Notes under the pieces: generated by a model
What the model saw: only the letters and a program-made list of their open reading frames with translations
Told to the model about the DNA's origin: nothing
Database searches by the model: none
Made by a program: the position numbers and the translations under genes
Part shown: positions 1 to 7,484 of the stretch, in pieces
Layout: every line of letters starts with the position of its first letter
Position numbering within the stretch: position 1 is the stretch's first letter
DNA from: Chitinimonas_A lacunae
GTDB taxonomy: Bacteria; Pseudomonadota; Gammaproteobacteria; Burkholderiales; Chitinimonadaceae
Direction of reading: 5' to 3'
Assembly: GCF_042650885.1 (NCBI RefSeq)
Contig: NZ_JBHSBU010000001.1
Span: forward strand, 310,001 to 374,000
Length of the DNA stretch: 64,000 bases

Positions 1-1
1 C

Positions 2-421
2 CCGGCGCCGGCCGGCGGCGTGAAGCTGGAAACCTTTCTGCCCTGGCGGCTCGTCCAGAGTGGCACCCGGCGCGCGGTGATCCCACCCCCTGGGGTCCGG
101 ACGGCCGTCGAGGCGCACTCGACCTGGGCCGCTCCCGTGCGCACCGAGATCCCGGACACCGCACTCCTGCGAGCGCTTGGGCTGGCGCACCACTGGCAGC
201 GGCTGCTCACCGAGGGACGGGTTGCCTCGGCGGCCGAGATCGCCATAGCCGAGGGGATGGACGTCTCGCAGGTCCATCGCCTTATGCGGCTGACCCTGCT
301 GGCCCCCGAGTTAGTGGAGCGCCTCGCCGCCACCCCCGAGCTCCCCGTCGAGCGACTGCTGGGTCGCCCGTGGCCCTATGGCTGGGCCGAGCAGATCCGG
401 GTGCTGGCCTCGATGCCCTGA
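2..421 (+). CDS. Element-associated HTH protein, 5' end open at the window edge
   Basis: The frame is open to the left edge; a GTG at 20 is the first possible start, so the true start may lie outside the window. The visible part is about 133 residues. Its centre (motifs RALGLAHHWQRLL and EGMDVSQVHRLMRL) looks like a helix-turn-helix unit. From memory, proteins of this type sit next to large serine recombinases and DUF2924 proteins in integrated elements of proteobacteria. It points toward, and ends about 300 bp from, the 3' end of ssrA, a common integration target. A hairpin with a T run follows the stop codon. The function is unknown; assignment to a mobile element is inference from family resemblance and location. 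Confidence 0.6.
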   Translation, partial: PAPAGGVKLETFLPWRLVQSGTRRAVIPPPGVRTAVEAHSTWAAPVRTEIPDTALLRALGLAHHWQRLLTEGRVASAAEIAIAEGMDVSQVHRLMRLTLLAPELVERLAATPELPVERLLGRPWPYGWAEQIRVLASMP

Positions 422-443
422 CGGGCCCTGTCATCACATCGCC

Positions 444-466
444 GCCGCCTTCGGGCGGCCTTTTTG
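444..466 (+). terminator. Rho-independent terminator after the element HTH gene
   Basis: A GC-rich stem (GCCGCC / GGCGGC, loop around TTCG) is followed by TTTTT, 23 bp after the stop codon of the preceding gene. Confidence 0.75.
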
Positions 467-690
467 CGGCCTGACGATCTCTCTCGGTCACCGCCGCCGG
501 GCAGTTGCCGACTGCAACCGGCGCCGCTAAGTCCTTGATGGAGCACGTACAGGTCCCCGGAGTCCTCCACGGACACTGAGCGAAAAACAGAGAACAGAGA
601 GGCCGTGAGGGGCGAAGGCGGTCCGAGCTCAAAGGCTGCGTCCGCAAGATCACGCCGTGAACACGCGCCAACACGCGGGGAACGCGCAAG

Positions 691-720
691 AAAAAAGGCC
701 AACCGATAAGGGTTGGCCTT
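691..720 (-). terminator. Rho-independent terminator of ssrA
   Basis: On the minus strand an AAGGCCAACC / GGTTGGCCTT stem with a short loop is followed by TTTTTT, starting 8 nt after the CCA end of tmRNA. Confidence 0.9.
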
Positions 721-727
721 GGGTAAA

Positions 728-1089
728 TGGTGGAGACGGCGGGAATTGAACCCGCGTCCGGAAGCCCTCTACGGTAAGTTCTACATGCGTAGCCAGGTCT
801 ATTTAGTTTTAACCGTTGCACCGCCGACTGGCAGGCTGAACAACGGCGAGTCACCTAAGTTTAACACTCAACCAAGTAACCCGATTGAGCGCGATCTCAT
901 GTAAAGAGACGCTGCTGCGGTTTGACCCGCCTAACCCATGAGCAGATTAGCGCAGCGTCCGGCTGGATTAAGCAGCCAGAGCGTAAGTTTCGTCGTTGGC
1001 GACTATTTAAATTCAGCGTTTTACGGGAGTCTGAGATCCCGGCATGCCCTTAGCCGCTTTGCAACCCCCGTCGAAGCCATGTCGTCCCC
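728..1089 (-). ncRNA. ssrA: Transfer-messenger RNA (tmRNA), one-piece
   Basis: The RNA rescues ribosomes stalled on mRNAs without stop codons. It acts first as an alanyl-tRNA and then as a template for a degradation tag. The 5' end (GGGGACGACATGGC) and the 3' end (GGTTCAATTCCCGCC...CCACCA) form the tRNA-like acceptor and T arm. Length is about 362 nt, normal for the family. The internal reading frame at 1000-968 encodes the tag ANDETYALAA followed by TAA, a tag of the kind I recall from Neisseriales. The 3' CCA is encoded. The predicted promoter lies about 30 bp upstream, so a short 5' leader removed by RNase P is likely. The right-hand side is chromosomal (gph); the left side may be an integrated element. 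Confidence 0.96.
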
Positions 1090-1116
1090 GCTGGGTAAAG
1101 CGATAAGTTAACGACG

Positions 1117-1146
1117 ATTATACCCTGGCTTTGGGCAGCAGGTCGA
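1117..1146 (-). promoter_or_regulatory. Predicted sigma-70 promoter of ssrA, inside the end of gph
   Basis: On the minus strand a consensus -10 TATAAT (1122-1117) is preceded, after 18 bp, by TCGACC (1146-1141), four of six matches to TTGACA. The -10 overlaps the gph stop codon TAA (1120-1118). Transcription would start about 20 nt before the mature tmRNA 5' end. Confidence 0.65.
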
Positions 1147-1783
1147 GCAGTTCGAGCGGCTTCTCGATGCGCAGATCGGCGCCCCAGGTGTCGGGTTGTT
1201 CGCTGGCGTCGATATAGCCGTAGGCCGCCAGCACCGTGGTCATCCCGACGGCTCGGCCGGCGGCGATGTCGCGTTCGGCGTCGCCGACATACCAGCAAGT
1301 GGCCGGGTCAACCCCCAGGGCTTCGCAGGCATAGCGCATCGGTCGAGGGTCAGGCTTGGCGAAGCCAACGGTATCGCCTGATACCACCACGCCCGGATCG
1401 ACCGCCAGCCCCAAGGTCGGAACCAGCCGATCGGTAAAGCGCATCGGCTTGTTGGTGATGATGCCCCAGGCGATACCGCGTGCCGTCAACTGGGCCAACA
1501 GATCGTTGACCCCATCGAACAGGCAGGTACTGGCACAGAAATGGTCTTCGTAGTGATCGAGAAAACGCTGGCGCAGTGTTTCGAAATCAGGCGCTTCGCG
1601 CTCGATGCCAAAACCCAGCCGAATCAAGCCCCGGGCGCCATGGCTGGCGATCGGGCGGATCAGCGAGTGCTCGACCGGCTGTCGTCCTTCTTCTGCCAGC
1701 AGATGGTTAAGCGCGGCGCCCAGATCGAGGGCCGTATCGGCCAGGGTGCCGTCGAGATCGAACAAAATAGCGTGCGGCGACAT
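1118..1783 (-). CDS. gph: Phosphoglycolate phosphatase, HAD superfamily
   Basis: The 221-residue enzyme hydrolyses 2-phosphoglycolate to glycolate, clearing a product of DNA 3'-phosphoglycolate repair and of oxygenase side reactions. HAD motif I FDLDGTLADT begins near residue 8, with the two catalytic aspartates D9 and D11. Motif II is the S/T around VVSGD, and the motif III/IV region is GFAKPDP and YVGDAERDI. The length is typical of Gph. It is the last gene of a minus-strand operon mtaD-ubiG-gph, 2 bp after ubiG; this neighbour pair is common in proteobacteria. HAD proteins are hard to assign by substrate, but the ubiG neighbour and size support Gph. The stop codon is embedded in the ssrA promoter. 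Confidence 0.88.
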   Translation of the reverse strand: MSPHAILFDLDGTLADTALDLGAALNHLLAEEGRQPVEHSLIRPIASHGARGLIRLGFGIEREAPDFETLRQRFLDHYEDHFCASTCLFDGVNDLLAQLTARGIAWGIITNKPMRFTDRLVPTLGLAVDPGVVVSGDTVGFAKPDPRPMRYACEALGVDPATCWYVGDAERDIAAGRAVGMTTVLAAYGYIDASEQPDTWGADLRIEKPLELLDLLPKARV

Positions 1784-1785
1784 GG

Positions 1786-2499
1786 TCAGTCCGGTTTGCG
1801 ATAGGCCGCCAGATAATTGACGCTGGCGTCGTCGTTAAGGAAATAGCGCTGGCCCAATACCGAATAGCCCATGCCTTTGAGCTCCACCAGTTCCAGCCCG
1901 GCAGTGCGCGCCATCCGCGCCAGCTCAGACGGTTTGATAAAGCGAGCATAGTCATGGGTGCCGCGCGGCAGCAGGCCAAGCAGGTACTCGGCTCCCAATA
2001 CCGCCTGTACATAGGCTTTGGGATTACGGTTGATCGTGGAAAAGAACACCCAGCCCCCAGGCTTGACCAATGTTGCGCAGGCAGCCACCACACTCGCGGG
2101 TTCGGGCACATGCTCCAGCATTTCCATGCAGGTCACGACTTCGAAACCGCCCGGATGCTCGGCGGCCAGCGCTTCGACCGCGATGCAGCGGTAATCGACC
2201 TTATGGCCCGATTCGTACAGATGGAGCTTGGCCACCTTGAGCGATTTCTCGGCCAGGTCGATCCCGGTCACCTGGGCACCGATCGCGGCCATCGACTCGC
2301 TGAGAATGCCACCACCGCAGCCGACATCGACCACCCGCCGGCCGGTCAGGTCGGCATGGCCGTCGATAAAGCCGAGTCGCAGCGGATTGATATCGTGCAG
2401 CGGCTTGAATTCGCTTTCGCGGTCCCACCATTTGTGGGCCAGTTCGCCAAACTTGGCCAGTTCGGCGGGATCGACATTGAGTTCGGGTTGCTGGGTCAT
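1786..2499 (-). CDS. ubiG: Ubiquinone biosynthesis O-methyltransferase
   Basis: The 237-residue SAM-dependent enzyme carries out both O-methylation steps of ubiquinone biosynthesis. The SAM-binding motif I is VVDVGCGGGILSE around residues 52-64. The characteristic N-terminal segment FGELAHKWWD and the sequence LHDINPLRLGFI are typical of UbiG. The open frame continues upstream into mtaD, but the ATG at 2499 gives the family's usual N-terminus (MTQQPELNVDP), so the longer 300-residue reading is rejected. The gene begins 5 bp after the mtaD stop and ends 2 bp before gph, suggesting co-transcription. Confidence 0.94.
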   Translation of the reverse strand: MTQQPELNVDPAELAKFGELAHKWWDRESEFKPLHDINPLRLGFIDGHADLTGRRVVDVGCGGGILSESMAAIGAQVTGIDLAEKSLKVAKLHLYESGHKVDYRCIAVEALAAEHPGGFEVVTCMEMLEHVPEPASVVAACATLVKPGGWVFFSTINRNPKAYVQAVLGAEYLLGLLPRGTHDYARFIKPSELARMARTAGLELVELKGMGYSVLGQRYFLNDDASVNYLAAYRKPD

Positions 2500-2504
2500 G
2501 CTGA

Positions 2505-3830
2505 TCAGGCTCCGGTGTGGCGGTCGGCCAGCACGCGGTCGCGCCACCAGCCGGCCTTGGCCTTGAGTTGTTGCGGATCGAGCGTGGTATGGCGGCCCTG
2601 TTCGAGCACCTGGCGGCCATCCACCCATACATCGCTGACCTGTTCGCGCCCGGCTGCGTAGACCAGATGGGAGATCGGGTCGTAGCAAGGCTGGGTGGCC
2701 AGGTCGGATAGATCAACCGCCAACAAATCGGCGCGTTTGCCGACTTCCAGACTGCCGATCTCGGCCGCCATCCCCAGCGCCTCGGCGCCGCCCAGCGTTG
2801 CCATGCGCAATGCTTCCGTGGCGGGAATCGCACGCGGGTCGGCCGCCTGCACCTTGGGCAGCAAGGCCGCCAGCCGGGTTTCGGCCAGCATATCGAGTTT
2901 GTTGTTACTGGCGGCACCGTCGGTACCGATACCCACGGCCACGCCTGCCTGGCGCAGATCGTGGATACGGGCGAGACCGGAAGCGAGCTTGAGGTTGGAG
3001 GACGGATTATGGGCAACGCCGACACGATGGCGCGCCAGCAGCGCGATTTCGGCGTCGTCGAGATGGACGCAATGCGCGGCGATCAAGGGCATGTCGAGCA
3101 GGCCCAGACTGGCCAGGCGAGCCAGCGGCCGCACACCGTGTTCCCTGAGGCTGCCTTCGACTTCCTCGCGGGTTTCATGGATATGGCAGTGGATGGCGCA
3201 ATCAAGCTGTCCTGCCAACTGCACCACCCGCCTGAAGGTGGCATCGGACACGGTATAGGGCGCATGCGGCGCCAGGGTGAAGCGCACCAGTTGCTCGCCT
3301 TGGAAACGCGCATGAGCCGCCAGGGCCCGTTCGATATAGGCGTCGGCGTCGGCCGCGTAAGGCGTGGGGAATTCGAGAATCGAGCAGCCCACCACGGTGC
3401 GCATCTGCGCCGTCAGGCCGGCACGGGCCACGGCTTCGTGGTGGAAGTACATATCGTTGATGGTGGTGGTGCCGCAGCGCAGCATTTCTGCCATGGCCAG
3501 CAGGCTGCCGTCGTAGACGAACTCATCGCTGACATGGCGTTTCTCGGCCGGCCAGATATGGTGGTTCAGCCAGTCCATCAAGGCCAGATCGTCAGCCAGA
3601 CCACGCAAGAGGGTCATGGCCGAGTGGCCGTGCAGATTGACCAGGCCCGGCAGCAGCACATGCTCGGGCAGGTCACGGTGAGACAGGTGGGCATAGCGGA
3701 GACGCGCGTCAGCGCTGGGTAAAACGGCGGCGATACGGCCGTTTTCCACCACCAGGGCATGCTGTTCGAGCACGCCGGCCGGGGCGACTGGGACCAGCCA
3801 GCGCGGATGCAGGCAAAAACTCACGGACAT
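2505..3830 (-). CDS. mtaD: 5-methylthioadenosine/S-adenosylhomocysteine deaminase (amidohydrolase)
   Basis: The 441-residue amidohydrolase of the TRZ/ATZ group deaminates 5'-methylthioadenosine or S-adenosylhomocysteine, a step in recycling methionine-derived nucleosides. The metal-binding LHGHSAM motif is near residue 66, HCHIHE near 215, the conserved His in AAHCVHL near 250, and the catalytic Asp in IGTDGAASNNKLD near 300. The C-terminal beta-domain closes the fold (KRADLLAVDL). The gene is first in an operon with ubiG and gph; linkage to a SAM-dependent methyltransferase fits a role in methylation by-product turnover. Substrates of this subfamily vary (guanine, chlorohydrolase or adenosine deaminase activities occur), so the exact substrate is inferred. 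Confidence 0.85.
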   Translation of the reverse strand: MSVSFCLHPRWLVPVAPAGVLEQHALVVENGRIAAVLPSADARLRYAHLSHRDLPEHVLLPGLVNLHGHSAMTLLRGLADDLALMDWLNHHIWPAEKRHVSDEFVYDGSLLAMAEMLRCGTTTINDMYFHHEAVARAGLTAQMRTVVGCSILEFPTPYAADADAYIERALAAHARFQGEQLVRFTLAPHAPYTVSDATFRRVVQLAGQLDCAIHCHIHETREEVEGSLREHGVRPLARLASLGLLDMPLIAAHCVHLDDAEIALLARHRVGVAHNPSSNLKLASGLARIHDLRQAGVAVGIGTDGAASNNKLDMLAETRLAALLPKVQAADPRAIPATEALRMATLGGAEALGMAAEIGSLEVGKRADLLAVDLSDLATQPCYDPISHLVYAAGREQVSDVWVDGRQVLEQGRHTTLDPQQLKAKAGWWRDRVLADRHTGA

Positions 3831-4675
3831 AGGCGTCTCTTGTCAGGCAAAGGAGCGATTTTACCCCGGCGCTGCCGCCTGGCGGTGCTTTAGGCTGGGC
3901 TTTTTTCTGGCGAACAAGTGATGGAGAACGCAGTGAAGGCGAGCGAATGCTGCGGAGCAACAATCATCGTGCCGAGAGGGTTTGTAAAAAATTCAAAGAT
4001 TTTATAAAAAATAATGAAAATAAGATGCAAGGTAAAATGGGATGTTAATTATGAAAACGATGTTTTATGACAAAATCGGACAAATGTTTTTCTGGCTGGT
4101 CGGCTAGTGGACAGCTTTCGGTATTATTGCCATCTTAAGGGGAATCCCGTATCGTGCCGCCCCGTAAGCACATTGCAATCCCAAAAATAGTTTGTCGATG
4201 TCCGCCGCTGTTCGCAGCAGGAAAACAGGACACGTTCAGGACGAGGAATCATGCTGTCTCTCCCCCCGGTCGCTCCGCGCGGCCTTCGTTGCATGCCTGC
4301 TGGCGATGATCCGCCGGCTCCCATCCCGTCCTTGCTGACGCAGCGCCGCATTTTGTAATCCGGCCAGTTCCACCTTCACTACCCCGCCATGCCGGCCTGA
4401 TTGGCCCTGTTTGACCCCGCTGAAGCAGCCGGGGCGCATTGTTGCTGGGGTATATAGGCACATTATTTTCTTAATTCGCTTTATTGGCTATATGCCTTGA
4501 GTGGATTAGGCTTTATTTTTGATTTTATCTTCTCCCGACGATTCGCTCCGGCGAGTTGGGCATCGAATTTATACCAATCAAGCTGCCGATCAATTGCTCG
4601 TTCTCCGGTCCGCGATGCGCGGGAGAAGACGCCGGAGTCCGCAAGCAAGGCAGCACTCAGGAGGTTCTAGAACCG
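3831..4675. other. 845-bp intergenic region between divergent mtaD and the transglutaminase gene
   Basis: The middle (about 3980-4080) is markedly AT-rich compared with the flanking genes and should hold the promoters. Short overlapping minus-strand open frames between 4124 and 4463 have no coding character. I see no RNA gene or repeat here. Confidence 0.5.
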
Positions 4676-6190
4676 ATGAAAACTTATCGTCCCACGCTGA
4701 TCGCCCTTTGCGTCGCCTCGCTCGGCGCTGCCTACGCTGCCCCGGCTTCCGATCTGGACCAGGCCAAGGTGCGCGAATTCCTGGAGCAGTTCCACCGCTC
4801 CCCCGCTGCTGTGATGGATCAGCAGCCCGCCAAGACCAACCAGGCAGCAGTTGCCCTGTTCTCGGCTGAAGCGATCAAGAGCAAGCAATACATCGAACAA
4901 AAGAACGCCCTGCGCAACTGGATGCTCGGCAACGGCCAGGGCCGTGTCGGCGCCCGTTCGGCAATCCAGACCGGTAACGACAACCCGGCCCGTCTGGTCG
5001 ACAACGGCAACCAGTTGATCTCCAACATCCACACCATGGACGAGCAGAAGCTCACCAGCGCCAAGCTGAGCGAGCAACCCTGGTCCGACACCTACTGGCC
5101 GCTGTACAACGGTTCGCTTGGCAACCGTTACGCCGATTCGCGCCAGTGGAATTACCCGACTGCCAACTGGAAGGACTACTGGACCTTTGCCAACCAGACC
5201 CTGCCGGTGAAGAACTACATCGACGCCAACCAGATCAACCTGCTGTCGCCGTCGGAAAAGTACGACCTGCTGGTCGGTGACGACAGCTACGGCCTGACCC
5301 TGCAAATGTGGAATTCGGGCAAGGGCTACTTCGACCGCAACGGCAGCGTCGAAGCCTGGATGGGTCTGTGCCACGGCTGGGCGCCGGCTGCCTATGTGCT
5401 GCCGCGTCCGAAGAAGTCGATCGAAGTGACCGGCGTCAACGGCCACAAGATCACCTTCTACCCGTCCGACATCAAGGCACTGGGCACCCTGCTGTGGGCC
5501 AACGCTTCGCCGTCCGTCCGCTTCGTCGGCGGCCGCTGCAATGTGAAGGATCCGGCCAAGGACACCAACGGCCGCATCACCGACCAGAACTGCTTCGACA
5601 ACAACCCGGGCAGCTGGCACCAGACCGTGATCAACCAGATCGGCGTGAGCAAGCGTAGCTTCGTGTTCGATGCCACCTACGACTACGAAGTGTGGAACCA
5701 GCCGGTGCTGGGCTACAGCTACGTCTACTTCAACCCGGAAACCGGTCAGACCTTCAATACCGCCAAGGAAGCCCTGATCGCCAAGGCTGCCTACACCAAG
5801 GACAAGTTCAGCAAGTACCGCAACGCCGCTACCCAGAACATCGTCGGCGTGCGCATGCAACTGAGCTACCTGCTGGAGACCTCGCCCAGCCACGCGACCG
5901 AAGACAGCCCGAACCGCGACTACGTGACCCAGACCACCTACACCTACGATCTGGAACTGGACGCCAGCGGCAAGATCATCGGTGGCGAGTGGTACGGCAA
6001 CCGTCATCCGGACTTCGTCTGGACGCCGGCACCGAATGCCCGCGCGCTGTCCTACTACAACCCGTCGCTGACCTGGACTGCCGGTCAGGCGCTGCCGGCT
6101 GGTTATAAGCAGGCCGCCCAGTCGAGCTCGCGTTACTCGCAGCCGGTGACCAATGTGGTGGAACAACTGTTCCGCTGGTCCAGCCAGTAA
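4676..6190 (+). CDS. Secreted transglutaminase of the oomycete-elicitor (GP42/M81-like) family
   Basis: The 504-residue protein begins with a signal peptide (LIALCVASLGAAYAAPA, cleavage near residue 22). Its core resembles the Phytophthora cell-wall transglutaminase elicitor family, enzymes that crosslink glutamine to lysine side chains. The signature GLCHGWAPAAY puts the candidate catalytic Cys at 232. NNPGSWHQTVIN (His 315) and VFDATYDYEVWNQP (Asp 332) are candidate partners. The ATG at 4676 follows an AGGAGG site by 9 bp; longer reading to 4556 lacks a signal peptide at its N-terminus. It is a single-gene unit with a strong terminator. Bacterial homologues are reported from marine vibrios; the family call is from recognition, the activity is inferred. 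Confidence 0.72.
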   Translation: MKTYRPTLIALCVASLGAAYAAPASDLDQAKVREFLEQFHRSPAAVMDQQPAKTNQAAVALFSAEAIKSKQYIEQKNALRNWMLGNGQGRVGARSAIQTGNDNPARLVDNGNQLISNIHTMDEQKLTSAKLSEQPWSDTYWPLYNGSLGNRYADSRQWNYPTANWKDYWTFANQTLPVKNYIDANQINLLSPSEKYDLLVGDDSYGLTLQMWNSGKGYFDRNGSVEAWMGLCHGWAPAAYVLPRPKKSIEVTGVNGHKITFYPSDIKALGTLLWANASPSVRFVGGRCNVKDPAKDTNGRITDQNCFDNNPGSWHQTVINQIGVSKRSFVFDATYDYEVWNQPVLGYSYVYFNPETGQTFNTAKEALIAKAAYTKDKFSKYRNAATQNIVGVRMQLSYLLETSPSHATEDSPNRDYVTQTTYTYDLELDASGKIIGGEWYGNRHPDFVWTPAPNARALSYYNPSLTWTAGQALPAGYKQAAQSSSRYSQPVTNVVEQLFRWSSQ

Positions 6191-6230
6191 GCAGGATCCC
6201 CCCGGGAGTGTGGCACTCCCAGGGCAGGCG

Positions 6231-6264
6231 AACGGCGGGTGCCCTCGGCACCCGCCGTTTTCTT
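6231..6264 (+). terminator. Rho-independent terminator after the transglutaminase gene
   Basis: A long GC-rich stem (AACGGCGGGTGCC / GGCACCCGCCGTT, 4-nt loop) runs into a T-rich tract, about 40 bp after the stop codon. Confidence 0.9.
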
Positions 6265-6513
6265 TTGCGATTTGGACTGTGGGTGGAGGTTAAAATAAAA
6301 AATATTGCAAAATAAATGCAAGTTAAGTGAGGGGTAATAAAAAGAAATAAATATTTTACGCTTCCATTGTATAAGCAAGGAAGGCATGTCCCTATGCGCC
6401 GTCACAGCGTCCAGCTTCACCCGATGGACCAAGCGAAATCCTGCTTTGCCAGCACAGCCGGTCCGGCGCTGACCCGGACAGCAAGCGAGCGCCCTCAGTC
6501 CCCGGTCGGGCAA
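6265..6513. other. Convergent intergenic region, nothing recognised
   Basis: AT-rich DNA (6280-6370) followed by average-composition sequence between two terminators. No coding frame with convincing composition was seen on either strand. Confidence 0.4.
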
Positions 6514-6542
6514 TAAAAAGCCCAGCCTGATCGGCTGGGCTT
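6514..6542 (-). terminator. Rho-independent terminator of the luxR-like operon
   Basis: On the minus strand an AAGCCCAGCC / GGCTGGGCTT stem with a 4-nt loop is followed by TTTTT, about 40 bp beyond the luxR-like stop codon. Confidence 0.9.
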
Positions 6543-6584
6543 GAGAGCGAATAGCCTGGTGTGAGGGCTTGCTGTGGTGTGTCC

Positions 6585-7274
6585 TTAATGCACGAGTCCG
6601 AGCCTGGCTGCCAGCATCGCCGCCTGGCGCGCGTTACCGACGCCCAGGGCATGGGCGGCTGCACTGGTGATCCGGTCGACGGCCACATCGGACAGCCCCA
6701 GCAGATCGGCGACTTCGCCCGAGTGGTGGCCGTCGAGGGTATAGCCCAGGGCGGCACGCTGCTGGGAGGTCAGTTGGCGTTCGACATCGAGCCGCTCGTC
6801 GAGCAGGGCAGTCAGGGTGGCGCTGATCAGGTCGGAGGCAAGGCCAAGCCGGGCGACCTGATTGGGCAGTTCGGTCGGGTTCAGGGCACGGTCGCTGCAA
6901 AACGACAGCGCGATACGGCGGCCGTCCGGATACCAGTGCGCCATATCGATGCCCGAATGGAAACCATGAAAGCGGGCGGCTTCGTAAAAGCCGCTCATAT
7001 TGGCCTGTTCATAGATCCGGTGGTCCCAGGCAAAGGGCAGGGGGCAGGCATGGATGCGGGCCAGCACCGGATCGTTGGCGGCGTCCTCGGGCAGATTGGC
7101 CAGCCAGTCGGATGGATAGTTATGAATATGGGTCTCGGCGCGGCCGCCCTGGCTTGGTCGGCTATAGAACACCCCAGCCCGTTCGAAACCGAGGGCGGCG
7201 CCGATTCGCAGCAGTGCTTGTTTCAGCTCCGGAATGTCTTTCACTTCGCATAACGAAGTCAAAAGCGTGTACAT
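6585..7274 (-). CDS. LuxR-type regulator with autoinducer-binding domain, no luxI nearby
   Basis: The 229-residue protein is a predicted transcription factor. The N-terminal half has the pattern of acyl-homoserine-lactone binding domains: YPSDW, then NDPVLARI (the conserved Asp-Pro pair) and PFAWD (the conserved Trp). The C-terminal 60 residues follow the LuxR HTH layout (LTSQQRAALGYTLDGHHSGEVADLLGLS...ALGVGNARQAAMLAARLGL) but are divergent: the usual TxxE start is LTSQQ and the recognition helix is unusual. The ATG at 7274 has a GGGGGGAA site 5 bp before it; an in-frame GTG at 7286 would place the site inside the gene. It lies 21 bp after a double-glycine peptide gene in the same operon. No synthase gene is present in the window, so it could be an orphan receptor. 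The ligand is unknown. Confidence 0.75.
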   Translation of the reverse strand: MYTLLTSLCEVKDIPELKQALLRIGAALGFERAGVFYSRPSQGGRAETHIHNYPSDWLANLPEDAANDPVLARIHACPLPFAWDHRIYEQANMSGFYEAARFHGFHSGIDMAHWYPDGRRIALSFCSDRALNPTELPNQVARLGLASDLISATLTALLDERLDVERQLTSQQRAALGYTLDGHHSGEVADLLGLSDVAVDRITSAAAHALGVGNARQAAMLAARLGLVH

Positions 7275-7295
7275 AGTTCCCCCCACACGCGATGC

Positions 7296-7484
7296 TTATG
7301 TGCCCGGCACCGGCCCGGGTGCCAAATCCTCGATACCGCAATGGGCCTTTTTCGGGACTGGCGGAGGAACGACCGGCTGACCCGTCACCACCTTGTTCGC
7401 TGAACAAAGGCCACCTGCCACGTTATCGAGTTGTTCAGCAGTCAGTTCGCGCGGACTGTTTGTTGTCAAGTCGGCTTGCGTCAT
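7296..7484 (-). CDS. Double-glycine leader peptide precursor (62 aa), RiPP/bacteriocin- or pheromone-like
   Basis: The 62-residue product begins with a leader ending ELTAEQLDNVAGG, the classic double-glycine motif recognised by C39-peptidase exporters. Cleavage after Gly25 would release a 37-residue core starting LCSANKVV, with two cysteines (Cys27 and Cys49), a proline run (VVPPPVPKK) and a Pro/Gly-rich tail. A near-perfect GGAGGTAAT site lies 5 bp before the ATG, and the start overlaps the upstream regulator stop (ATGA), implying strong, coupled translation. The neighbours are regulators, not modification or export genes; none of those is in the window. It could be a signal peptide for the operon, a bacteriocin, or a modified peptide. 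The leader is seen directly; the biological role is inference. Confidence 0.72.
   Translation of the reverse strand: MTQADLTTNSPRELTAEQLDNVAGGLCSANKVVTGQPVVPPPVPKKAHCGIEDLAPGPVPGT

Noticed and set aside
4124..4463. Overlapping 70-75 codon minus-strand frames in the intergenic region
   Set aside because: Arg/Gly-rich, overlapping in different frames, no ribosome sites.
4667..6166. 499-codon minus-strand open frame opposite the transglutaminase gene
   Set aside because: Val/Gly/His-rich product without motifs; the plus strand has ribosome site, signal peptide and terminator.
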